From positions 248,001 to 312,000 of the forward strand of contig BDSI01000006.1 of NCBI GenBank assembly GCA_003117195.1: a stretch of DNA of 64,000 bases. Direction: 5' to 3'. This document shows, in pieces, positions 21,142-32,785 of the stretch; the first letter of the stretch is position 1; the number at the start of each line of letters is the position of its first letter. Below the pieces are notes generated by a model. That model was not told the origin of the DNA and did no database searches. It worked only from the letters and a program-made list of their open reading frames with translations. The DNA is from Eudorina sp. 2006-703-Eu-15. Taxonomy: Eukaryota > Chlorophyta > Chlorophyceae > Chlamydomonadales > Volvocaceae. The position numbers were made by a program, and so were the translations under genes.

Positions 21142-23304
21142 GTTGCCTCTCGTCCGTTCATACGAACGATGCATACGAATCATTCATGCCTGGAATGGGA
21201 CTGCACGACATGTACGACATGACTACCGGACCGGTGTACGAATGTGCCCCAGGGTGTGTGGTCTGCTTCGCAGTGAAATGAAAACTGCAGTATCGGGTTG
21301 TCTAGTGCCTGACGGCTGGCGCAAGCAGCGTGCATCTGTCTCCCTTTCAAGCCGTACAGCCGTACACGCAGTACAGACCTCATTGTGCCGCGTTGCGAGC
21401 GTCCCCGGATGCAGGCGTGCAAGCGAGTGCCACGAGCGATGTTTGGCTTGAACCTGCCTGGGGCCATGAAGGGTTTGTGGCACAGTGTACAGGGTCACAG
21501 AGTAGACTTACTTCAACCCAAGGTTGATGGGTGCGGTGTGCTCTTGTGGGGTGTTAGGGCTTTGGGACGCACGTCTGGACGAGACAGCCTGCTGGGCCGT
21601 TCTGACGGGCTCAGGGAGCTCAGTACAGTCTACAGTGGCCCTCATTTCAGCACAGCATCCAAGCAGAAGGTGCGGAACTATGGCTGCAAAATGGCCAAAG
21701 TATTCTCTGTGTACTCACTCGAGAAGTCCATCCAGATGGACAAAGTGGTGGCGGTGGTGGGTCCTTGCGCATGCCCGGGCGGCCCAGCGCGGTTCCCTAA
21801 TGCACAATCCTCTGACCTCCTCGAAGAAGTGGTACAGCAATGAGGGGAGAAGCGGCCACATCCGCTTCGCCCGTGATTTTAAACGCCATGCCTTATTACT
21901 AATGGCTGCAGGACGATCTTGTGATGTGGGTGGCTGTGGAGCGAGGTTCCAGTGTGTTTGCTTGGTGGTGACTACGGCGGCCCGCTTGCGGCCGGATGCT
22001 GTGTTGGCTTTCCAGTGGAGTGCATTCATGTTGGTGTTGCTTGCGGCGGCCGGATGGGGGCGGGCTGTATGTGTTGACGTGAGGGAATGACGGGTGACGT
22101 GATGCGATGTGATGCCGCCGGAAGCGCTCCGATACTAAAATACGAGGGGTCGTTGTCAGGGGCGCCGGGAGTATTGGTTGGAACCGGTGGGAATGAACTG
22201 GCATGATGCATGTGCTCGCGGGTCGTCTTGCCACGTCAAATTCGTGCGCGCGGATGCCTTGCGAGTAATGAGCTGGACGATGGCGACATGGTTCATGGTG
22301 ATGTGCGGGAAAGTGGCGCACCTACTCGAATAAGTGTACGGCGCCCACTCGATGGAGTGTACGGGCACCAGGCGTGTCCAAAAACGAATATGGTCCGTTT
22401 CCCACGTACCATACCACGAATACGTGGATTGCACGACTGCAAATCAAGCAAGTCACCCTAATGGCGTGATACGTCAGGATTACGATTATGCCACATGCCT
22501 TCTTCCGGATGAACAAGTAACCCTGTTGTGCCTATTAGATGTGCCGTGCGGTACGGCACAGATGTACAATAAACAATTGTGCATTTAACATGGCAAATGA
22601 TGGGTCCCCTGACCGCGTCTGCACGCGACTGCCATCGGATCGCAAGGCCCTTTTCAGGCGGCAGGGCAGTGCTAACGCTCACCGAAAATGGCCAGTTGTT
22701 TTTCGATGAGACCCGCAGTCCCCATGGCGCGTCAGGTCGCATCGCCTCACGCTCGACCCCTACCGCTTATCCTTGCTGGTTTGCTCTGCACGGAACAGAA
22801 CCACATAAAAATATCAGCCCCACGAACCAGGATCTGCTTTCGAGCGTCCACATCGCTTGAACACGGATGTCGCGCGCCCCAAGTGCAGGCTACATCCTAC
22901 ATGCGCCACAAGCGGCCGCGCCGTCAGCGCTTCCCGGTTGGCACAGGCCCCCCTGCCGGCCCGTTCCGCCTACCACTGCCGGCCCACCTCTGCATACCGA
23001 AGCTGGATGCATTTGCGATTACGCAACCCTCCACCCTCCTCCTCTGCCATGCGTGTCATGCAAGCCCTGCGCCCCCTGGCTGACCTGCCCCTGGATCACA
23101 CTGCTCGCCGAGGACGATTCGAAGCATCACACGACGACCTTCCCCCCTTACCCCAGGAGGGCCTCTCGTGGCCTTCCTGATACGCTGCTGATAGTCCGCG
23201 GCCGCTACCAAGCGATACACGCCCCGTGGCGAGCATACATGTCTCCATGCGGCACCCCATGACCCCATCCCATACGGCGCATCCCACTCACGACAACGGC
23301 CCGC
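21142..23304. other. intergenic, no gene recognised
   Basis: One + frame (21385-21843) stays open for about 150 codons and has ordinary composition (MAKVFSVYSLEKSIQ near its end), but it shows no known domain. The part from 22860 to 23304 includes the 3' UTR of the gelsolin gene on the minus strand. No TTACA (reverse TGTAA) was found close to that stop. Confidence 0.4.
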
Positions 23305-26300
23305 TCACGACGCTTCCTTCCCCCCCTCCGCCTCCTTCGCCTTCTGCTCCTTCGCCTTCTCCTCCTCTCTCGCCTCTTCCTGCTTCTCCTTGGCCAGCGC
23401 CATGGCCTTGAGCTTGTCCGCGTACACGTCCGGGATGGAGGCCACCGCGTGCGTGTCCCAGCCGACGAAGTGGCAGCTGAAGAAGACGGGCTCCTGGCCC
23501 GACTCCACTTCCACCAGGCTGGCCTTGCCCGCACGCCCCGACGCGGCGAGGTACCGCTGCGCCACGTCACGACCCCGGGGGCGCTCCGTGTGCTTGCAGC
23601 TGGAGCCGTACCACACGTAGATCTTTGAGACGGGATGGGGTGAGAGGGCGCGACAGCGGCAAGGGGGTGGCATTTCACAGGGCCGGACCTACCGTGCTAC
23701 GTATTCAGTCAGTCGCGAGCCGGGTAGCGGGGCCGCGGCGACGCCAGCATCGAGGCAGGAAGAGATAAGATGATGAAAGGCGAAAGGCTTTACATACATC
23801 GCAGTGACGAAGTAAGGCCCATAGGAGCTCGGCGGTGACCTCAGAGGCGGTCATCCATCCCATCGCAAGCGACACGTCTCTTTCGCACGCGCAATGCTCC
23901 GCCGCCGCAACTGCTTTCTCACAACGCCAGCGACGTGAGCCGTACTCCAACACCAATGCGATCGAGCCGCGTGCACGAAGCTCGCTGTTTAACAAAAACT
24001 GCACGCCATCGTCGCCCGCAACGGTAACCCGCCCGACAGAGCCCAACACCTTCATCGCCATGTCTGCACACACACACGCACACGCTTGGGTCGGGCGGGT
24101 ATTTTTTGTCGAAACACACACACGCACCACCGACATCACCTCAGGTTTCTTATACAGTACACACGCACGCACCTCTGACCCCGTGTCCAGCAGCATGACG
24201 TCATCGTTGTTCAACGAGTCCTGCGAGAAGGCGGTCAGCAGCTGCACCTTGAGGCCCGCCCGCCCTCCCGCCGTCGCGCAGTCCACCAGGTGGAACAGCC
24301 GCGGGGCAGGGGCCGGCGCGCTGCGAGGCGCCGCAGCCGCGTAGGCGGCCTTGCCACCCAGAAGCTCCCAGAACGCCGCGGGCTCACGGCCCTCCTGCAC
24401 ACGGTTGCACACCGGGCATCCAATGACGACCGTCCCCGAAGATGTGGCGGACCTACTACGTTACGTGATCAGTTGGGAGGCGTCAATGTGCTCTGAAGCG
24501 CGTCAGGGCGGCGAGGTGTGCAGGGCCGCCGGGTGCGAGCCAAGCAGTTCACAGGATTGGCGGCGGCCGGATCATCCGCAAGAATAATATGCCGTCTGGT
24601 TCTTCTGAAATTGCTGCAGGCAACTAAACGCGAGGCCACGGGTCTGTCTGTGCTTCACGCGGCGTCGCGCTCCACCGACATCCTCGGCCCCGCCTCTCAC
24701 CGACAGCCCAGCACAAAAGCCCCACAGCTCGAGGCCCTCATCCCTCGCATCCGCGCACCTCACCTCAACGCACTCCACCGAGCTGGATCCCGTCGCCAGC
24801 ACGTGCGCCACCGCGTCCGCCACCTGCCGCTCGACCTCGCTGCTGTTGGCTCCCTGCCACACCCGCACCGGCTCGCTGGACGCCGCGCCCACCTCGCCGG
24901 CCCGCTCCAACACGAAGCAGTCGTTGCTGCTCAGGCTGGACGCGGTGGCATCCACCTCCACTGGGGGCGTCAGTCGCATCCGGCGGTGGAGTACAGGGTA
25001 CACAGCACTCAGATCAGGTGACATCCCAAGAGGCGACACCAAGGGGTCCACGTCGTAACAGCGCCACCCTGGCCACCCTGGCGCGCGGACGACCGTCAGT
25101 CATGTTCACTGCGGTAGCGCCCGCGCTCCGCACTCCAAGCGGCCGCGGATGGTAAGGTTAGGTGCGGCGGGGTCCTCCCGGACAAGACAGTCGCGCCACA
25201 CCGCCGCGCGCACGTTTCCCGTCTCTCTCATGTTGCACATGACCTCCGCTTCACACCCTTTCAAGTCACCTCCATACATGAACCTCATTTCAGCCCCCGG
25301 TGGGTCTTTTTTGGTTTTATTTTGGGGGCCCTTGTCCTCTGGGACCCTGATGACCGCGGAGCCACCAACAGGGATGGAAGGCACACCACCCGCCCACCCA
25401 GTCGCACTCCTGATGTGAGGTAGTGTGCGCTACACCCTCACCTGCGTGGGCCATCGCCACCACCTCGCCCTTCACCTGGTACAGGTGAACACCCGGGGGA
25501 GAGCGGCCCGGGCCCAGGTTGGAGGGCCGGGGTCCGCGACGCACAAGCATGCCTCCCCTGCAGGGCCCAGGAGGAGGTCGAGGGGTAGGCAGCTCAGCCA
25601 GCGCGCGGATGCTCGTGATGCGGTCGGTGGTGCACCGCACCGCGGGGGGAATGACGGGGGCACGGGCAACGGGACCCGGGTTGTCCGAGCCTCGGCAGCT
25701 GTGACGTCCGTCCGGAGGTACGGGCCGGGGCGGGCCCGCAAGTGCCTCACCTCGCACACCTGCGGGTCGAAACGCCGTGCGTGAGATCGCTGCGATGTGA
25801 TGCGGTGGCACCGCCGCGAGGAAAGCTTGCGGGCACCGTTGCCGTAATTGAACACGAGGATACGGTACGTATTGAGTCCTGACTGACGCCTGACCCGTGG
25901 CGCTTTGCTCACTTGAACAGCCGGACGAAGTGGGCCGGCTCCAGGCCCTGCTCCACCCGCACCAGCGTGGACTTGCCCGAGTACTTGCTCTTGTGGAGGT
26001 CCGCCGCCATGACGGCCGCCGCGCCCTGCTCCAGGTTGCCGCAGTGACGGCCTTGCCACACGTAAACGGCGTACCGCAGCTGCGACGTGTCTGCGGCGGC
26101 GGGGCAGTCCAACCGGAGGCAGTACAGTCCAACCGGAGGCAAGATGTGTGAGGTGTGATCCCAGCGTCGGGACCCGGGTACCCCCGGAGATCACGGGCGT
26201 GGCCACCGTGGACAGCGGTCCTCGGTCGCCGACAAATTTGTTGACATACTGGTAACCGCTACAAGGTGGACCCGAGTCCCGACCGTGTGTTCCAACGGAC

Positions 26301-29300
26301 CCAGATGGACATGGACACATGTAGACGCATATCTACACAGATGGGGCGGGCGGCATCAGCAGCGCGCTTGGGGAGCCGGCCCTTCCGCGACAAGCGGCTG
26401 GCGCTTCCTGGGCTGCACCCACCGCGGCTGACCGAGTACGTGTGCAGGACAACGTACGACGCGCCGTCGTAGAAGTGGCCGATCTCCTGCCTGGGCAGCT
26501 CCAGACGGGAGGCTCCAGTCATAGCCCAGACCTGTACGGGCAGCGCGAGGGTGCGGGCAACTTTGTTGCGAGTTGGCGCCTGCAAACAAGTCCGCCCCGC
26601 CTCCAGGTTCGGCACGAATGGGGCAGGATCCGCTGACTGGAGGATCCCCTAGATGCCGCCGTCACGTCCAGCAGAGCAGAGCCGCGGTGTCAATAAACAA
26701 TGACTCGCAACGTACAGTGGATCCATAGTTCCACACTTGGTCAGCGGTAACCGCCGAAGCACACTCCATTACGCCATGCAAGCTAAGGCAAATCCCAGTA
26801 TGAGAACCATAGCGTAGGCAACTTATGTGTCGCCGTATGCGCACTGTGTGCGCACTTGGATGAAGGAAATAGAAAAACTCATCTAAAAAACTCACAAACC
26901 AAACCTCCCCGCGAACGTGCCTGAAGCTTGCTCGATGTGAGGTTGCCGTACGCGGCCTCGAGGGTCGCGAATCGGCCTTGGCCCGCCGGCTCGGGCTCGC
27001 TGGCGGCCGCCACCATCGCCACCATCGCCGCCGCAGCTTCCTCAGCGTTGTACGGCTGCTCATCTGCACCGGGGCGCAGACGGTTGGAGCAAAACCCACA
27101 CACGCGTGTGTGGCATGACTAAGGGCTACTAAAGGAAACGACGAATGCCTTGTGCGCTGTCGGGAACCAAGACCAAAGTTGCGACGCAGAGGGCGCCCGT
27201 TCATGCCACATGCCTTTGAGTCTCGCCTGTCGCGCCACGACTCCGACCATTCTTTATTCCCTGCCCAGACACAGGGACTCGCCCCCCAGGGACGGCGCTC
27301 GTCCTGGCGCAGGGTTGACGGTCCGTAATCGTAATGTCGTGACCAGCACCAGCACCTTGTTATATTATATATAACGCTCCCCACACTGTGGCATGAGCCC
27401 CGTCCTTGTCGTAGGCACCGTGCGGTAGGCCCCTTGCTCCGAACACCCCTCGACCTCACCCGTGCCCTTGCCAGGCCCCGGAATGATGTTTCCGAACGTG
27501 TCTTTCCCCGCGGTGGCCGCGGTGCTGCCGAGCGCGTCCCAGTCCGGGAAGTACGTGGTGAACAGCCCCAGCTCGAAGCGCGCCTTGACGGCCTTCACGA
27601 CGGTGCTGCCGGGGAGGCCGCGGCTGGCAGCAAAGAGGCTGCCGACCTGGGCCAAGGGTGCAGGAGCAACGAGCCGGGGAGAGCAGAGCCGTCGTCCTTC
27701 GCGGCGGTGTGTGCTGCTCCCATGGACGAGGGTGGCGCCCGGGACAACGCCCGGTGGTGCAGACAATTGAGGCACACATGGGAGAAGGGGAGAGGAGGGA
27801 CGGAAAGAACAGCGCGGGCGTGCTGCCGGTGATAGCGGCATATGCGGGCCGGCATAGCCTCTCCGTCACACAGTCCCAACGCCGACGGGCCCCGTCGCCC
27901 GTTCCGTCACATCGTGCCAGCACAGCAGAGCAACACCCCGTAGAAGCAAAAGCAATCAAGCATGCATGCTGTCGCCCTCCTCCCACTTGCCCGTCCACGT
28001 GGAGCGCAATTGCCCCCTTGGCGGAGTTGCCGTACACGACGGCCGTACCTGCAGGGGCGCGGCGGTCTGCTTCCCAGCGCCGCTGTCCTGCCCGGTCCAC
28101 ACCCAGATACAGCCCGCCGCGAACAAGACGTACTGCCCCGCCGGGTCCAGCAAGGACCGACTCATAGGGGACCCGTTGTCACCCAGCTGCTGGAAGCTGC
28201 TCCCGCCGTCAACAACCTGTCGAGGCCGAATGGCGGGGGCCGTGAGGACATACAGTACATCCACATGCGACGGCGCACGTACGCGACCTCGCGACCAAGC
28301 TGCGGACGCGCGCCGTCTTGCCGCGGTGTCTGCTTAAGGATAACACCGATCCGACATTCACTGCGGCAGCGCAGGATTCGTGTGCCCTGCAATGATGCAA
28401 AGCATATCACCCCCGGTGAGAGCTTCGTGTGCTGTGCAACACTGCAAGGAAACCCTTGACGGCCTAAACGCTCATATGGGTCACAAACCACGTTTGTGAT
28501 GATGCCATCAAGACGCGGTTTCGCGTCCATCCCCAGTTTAGGCATGTGCGCGTCGGACGGTTGACACTGCACAAGTGCACAGGCTCGGCAGCGGACCCCA
28601 GTCGCCAATCGTTGCCCCAGCCAGCGCTGCACCCTCCTGGGCCCCTGTGTTGAGGCCAGGCGGCGACAACGGCCCGAAAGCCGCGCAGCGCGCACCTTGA
28701 ACAACTGGGGCGGCTGCATCACGGAGTCCTTGGGCGGGTCCGACTCCGGGTCACGGATGTCCTCCGGCCTGGGCGGCTTGGCGCACCCCAGGCGGCTGAA
28801 GAACGCCGACGCCTCACCGCTGATGTCGTCACCGTCGTCCAACACGGACAACTGCATGTGCGCAGGCCACGCGCAGCCAGACCATGCAAGACATCTAGAT
28901 GGACGTGTGGGTCGGTCTACAGTCGTCGTTGAAGGAGAGAATGCAATGAGGTTTCGCGGCTGCTGCCTGGCTGGGTACCAGCAGCCAACTACCAACGGCT
29001 TCGCGACTGTTTGCCGCTTCGCTGTCTTTGGCGGACGGGAATCATCCGGGAACCCTTTCTACATGGCTAACGGAGTCGTACGGCACTATTCATAGGTACA
29101 GTGCAGCTCATAAATGTGGTCTCGCGGCAGTATTGCCGCAACTGCACGCGAAGCCGTTCGCGGACGACTGGGCGGATGGCTTCATGCTTGGCTGAGCAGC
29201 GACTGCGCCATGTTTCAATCAGCGGCCGATGCAGCTGCCTTGAAAACTGGTGTGCGCCTGTGCACTTCCCGGTGGTCTTCCTCCCCACCGCACCGACCTT

Positions 29301-31466
29301 GATCCCGGTGCCCTCCTTAAACGCGTTCCCCGCCTCGATTGCGCGCGTCTTCTCCCGGATGTTGGCGGCGCTGCCGTGCCACACCCACAGCAGGCGGGCG
29401 CCCACGTCCTCCAGCAGGAAGCAGTCGCCGTGGTTGAGGGACGATAGGCCGCACGGCACCTCGAAGACCTGACGCCAGAGGACACGGATGATGTGGGTCG
29501 GGGCAGTCTTTCGCTCATCACAGGGGGTTGCCAGCAGCCTGACATGAGGCCCAGGAGGGCAGTACCATTTGCGGGTGCCACACACGGGGGAACACGCGGG
29601 CGCAGCAGCCCTGGTTGCATGTTGGTTGCAACCAGGGCTGCATGGGGGTTAGGAGGTAAAGAAAAGCCAAACTGGTGACACGGGGGCTGCACCTCGTCTT
29701 GAAACCCGTCCGCTTGCCCCTCTGATTTAGGAATGAGAATAACCCAAATGCCGAATCCCCCCGCGGATCGCGATACAGCGACTGCCCTGGGCGAGTTGAG
29801 GTGAGAACCGGCGCGTGTGATACTTGGCTGCGCTGCGACCAACCCGCTCTTCTTCATCTTGTCAAGACCCGACACCCCGGGTGACATACACGTCGCCCCC
29901 AACTCACATGCATGACAGACGGTCCACAACGTGGAGGACCCCTGCCTGTCCGAGCTGCGGATTGTCAAGGTTTGAGCCAATCACGGGTCTTTCCCAGGAG
30001 CTTATTTATCCCTACCACTACCGTCAATTCGCGCCTACGGTCCGGTGCTGTCGAGTGGATGAATCCTCCACCAAAGAATCCGATGCTCCGAGCGTCCCCC
30101 GCACCTGCACGCAGGTCCTGTTGGGCGACTTGATCTGGTACAGCCGCACGGGCCCGGAGCCCTTGTCCTTGGATGCGTCCCTGAAGCCGCTGGCGTACCC
30201 TCCCGCCATGTACTTGAGCCGGGGGAAGAGGCGCAGGAACTCGGCCGACTCCGTCCCCTGGTGGCACAGCCCGCGGGGTCAGCAACGTCAACGTAATTGG
30301 GCGTGGTGGCCGACTGGTGCTGCCTGGGGCGGCGACCCAGATGACCCAGGTGAGACCTAGATGACTCATACTACTCGCACGTGATTCTCAGGTTTCTCAC
30401 ATTGTCAAGATGAGCCTCAGGTTATTCACCTGGCCCAAGTGGCTCAGCAGGCAGACACACCGTTGACACGTCGTGCGGGTCTCGTATCTAAACACACCGT
30501 TGATGATGACACATCTGGAGACGAGGGTACGAGCCGTGAGCCCAAGCGCGCGGAGAACAGGCCCGCTGCAACGCGAGATGGCAGGTGCGTCCGCGGACAG
30601 ACTTCGACAGAGTTGCAAACTTGCAAAGCGGTCCCTCCGCCCCGCACGTCCACGAGCTCGCGCAGGCACCTACGGTGAAGGGAATGGCATCCCGTACCTC
30701 CCTCCCGTCATCGTCACCTGGGGCTGGCGGAACTGAATGGGCCCGCCTCCTAGGTACTCGTCCAGCTGCGCCGCGAACATGGCCACGCTGCCCGCCTCGT
30801 CCTGAGCGTGCGTTGGCAGGGAAGGTTTCCATCAAGCGTGTGGACAAGGGCCACGTGCAGGCACACATAGTTGGTTCTTCCTGAACACGCACACATCCAC
30901 CATACCGCTACATATATACACCAGTGAGGTTAGCGACTAAGCGGAGGTCAAGCAGCTGCTGCAATTGAGTACCCCGCCGGCGCGGAAGGAACGCCATGCC
31001 TGGGACGGTATAGTGTGCAAGGCACACGCAGCGGGAATCCCGTGATGCCTATTTGCACGGGGTGTTCCTTAGCGTCGACGGAAGGGCCCCTTTCGACACA
31101 CGCGCCCCGCAACTCACAATGCTGGTATCCTTGCCCAGCCAGAAGTGAATGTGGTGTCGGAGGCATCCATTTGCCTTGAACGTTTCTAACACAAGGTAAC
31201 AGTCGCCTGGTGTCCGGACCCCGGCGCCAAAGTGAGCGACAAAAGAACGGTATTCCGCTGTTAGGACCAACAGTATGCAGCAGCAATGCGGCGCCCCAGC
31301 TGTTCCGGGCTGTTGAAGCTCCAGTTCGATGATCTGTCCAGCCGCCTGACTCACCGCTGAAGAATCGTCCGAGGTCCTGCTTAGCTTGCTCCAGGAGATT
31401 GAACTCCTTTACGCGCCACACGCGTAGCCCGATTTCCTTCCCGGCTCCCTCGAAAGGGTTCGCCAT
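23305..31466 (-). CDS. gelsolin/villin-type actin-binding protein, no headpiece
   Basis: Fifteen-exon model of 819 aa: 31466-31355, 31206-31118, 30801-30718, 30257-30105, 29468-29289, 28851-28696, 28216-28049, 27646-27460, 27063-26900, 26579-26433, 26079-25913, 25557-25442, 24960-24764, 24394-24173 and 23622-23305. Phases agree throughout. It starts like villins (MANPFEGAGKEIGLRVWR). Gelsolin repeats read in order: G1 (residues 1-146, GDCYLVLETF and FWLGKDTS); G2 from SSLNHGDCFLLED; G3 with LFAAGCIWVWTGQD; G4 from VWAMTGASRLELPR; G5 from GVHLYQVKGE to SLSSNDCFVLE; and G6 with NNDDVMLLDTGSE and IYVWYGSSC. These modules bind, sever or cap actin filaments under Ca2+ control in the family. The protein ends in a charged Lys/Glu tail (about 783-819) where villins carry a headpiece. 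The 3' end of exon 9 is the weakest boundary. Confidence 0.85.
24086..24122 (+). repeat. copy of a short GGGTCGGGCGGGT motif with AC tail
   Basis: In the gelsolin-gene intron between exons 14 and 15, GGGTCGGGCGGGTATTTTTT, then GTCGAAACACAC, closely matches 52587-52616. See the finding on this dispersed motif. Confidence 0.6.
29605..29641. repeat. perfect 15-bp inverted repeat (hairpin)
   Basis: GCAGCCCTGGTTGCA, a 7-nt spacer, and its exact reverse complement TGCAACCAGGGCTGC lie in the gelsolin-gene intron between exons 4 and 5. The transcript could form a strong stem-loop on either strand. Confidence 0.85.
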
Positions 31467-32785
31467 TTCGACTACAACGCTCAACTCGCAGAGCAATGTC
31501 CTTATTCACCTAGTATATGTCCTTCTTAGGGGAAATCTGTGGCAGGGACTCAATAGAGACCAACCGTTGCGCTCCGAAGCTAGATGCGGCAGTGGACGAG
31601 CGAGGAATGACAATTCGCACAAAGTCCAGCAGCACTTCTGCATCAAGTACATTTGCTTAGGGTGCATGTAACTTTACTTTGTATATCCTGCGGCCGCTGT
31701 GAATGCCTCTTCCAGTACCGTGCCATGTGCCGTGCAAACTATCACCTGGATCGTGGTATCAGCCACCTGGTCAGAGGCTCAAACCTTTACAACAATGATT
31801 CAGTGCTTTAATTGATGCACGGTCAGCCCTTTCTCACAGCCCATTCTGCAGGTAGCCAGGTACTGCCATCCCGCGTTGCGTCGTTACAACGGAAGTAAAC
31901 GCCGTGGAAGCCAACGGCCTAACGGCGCGCCTGCTACTTGGTAAGGTCGATCCGCACATTCCACCTCCACCCGCAGGGAGGTTCGTGCAACTGTACCAGG
32001 ATCCAGGAAAAAACGACATCACGAACTCCGGAAGGGTGCGCAGCGCCAGCATTGCGCCTCCCGTGCACCGTGTCCGCATCATCAACGGGCGGCCAGGGGG
32101 CTGGCACTTGGCAGAGGGTGAACGCGAGTCTTCCGCAGCACGCTAAGCGCCGGACTAGCCTGACGCTGCACTTGGGCCGAGCCCTGGAGCCCCACTCGGT
32201 TCGTGCTCTTGGGTCCCCGACGCGCCAGTCCCCTTTTTTGTCAATGAAGACAGCGAAATCGCAAAAGGGCAACAAACCGATAACCGCCGATGTTGTGATT
32301 GGCAGTCCCCCACCTGAGCTCTCCTGGTTGTTTGTAAAGGTTTGTCTCTTCGGGTCCCAGCGCTCGCGTCCAGAACCGGTACATCACCAGCGCCCCTCGC
32401 CGCCGTTGCGCCATCGCTCATCGCCGCGCGCCTCGGCCCGGACCGCACCCGACCCGCATCCGACTGAACACCCCACATCCAATGTCCCCATACGCATACA
32501 CATACATACGGACCGTACATCATTTACCCCTCACCCCTCTCGCTTTTTCGCAGTCCCCCATTCTTCCAAGAGCAGCCGTCAGGCCCCCGACACAGACACT
32601 GAGGGCTGGGCCGGGCGGGTTTCCTCGCCGAAAACACACATTCTTGGGCGGTTCTGGGTGGGTTTCTCAATAAACACAGATCCCTGTCCTGCAGCCGCCT
32701 AACTAAACTGCACTGCCAGACGCTGCCTCACCTTGAGTCGCTCGCCGCGCCCGACCCGACACGACACGACGGCCCTGGCCGCACC
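31467..32785. other. gelsolin promoter and DnaJ 3' region
   Basis: Both flanking genes run on the minus strand, so this holds the DnaJ 3' UTR and the gelsolin promoter. A minus-strand TGTAA (TTACA at 31787-31791) is possible, but it lies 1 kb from the DnaJ stop. The stretch also holds one arm of an inverted repeat (32233-32262) and two copies of the GGGCGGGTTTC motif (32606-32680). Confidence 0.45.
32233..32262 (-). repeat. arm of a dispersed inverted repeat
   Basis: The reverse complement, GCGATTTCGCTGTC, then TTCATTGACAAAAAAG, matches 34353-34382 with two or three differences. The two arms face each other across 2.1 kb that contains the 3' exons of the DnaJ gene. Confidence 0.7.

Noticed and set aside
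21385..21843. independent gene of about 150 codons
   Set aside because: No domain, signal peptide or splice partner. Kept only as an open frame in the intergenic entry.
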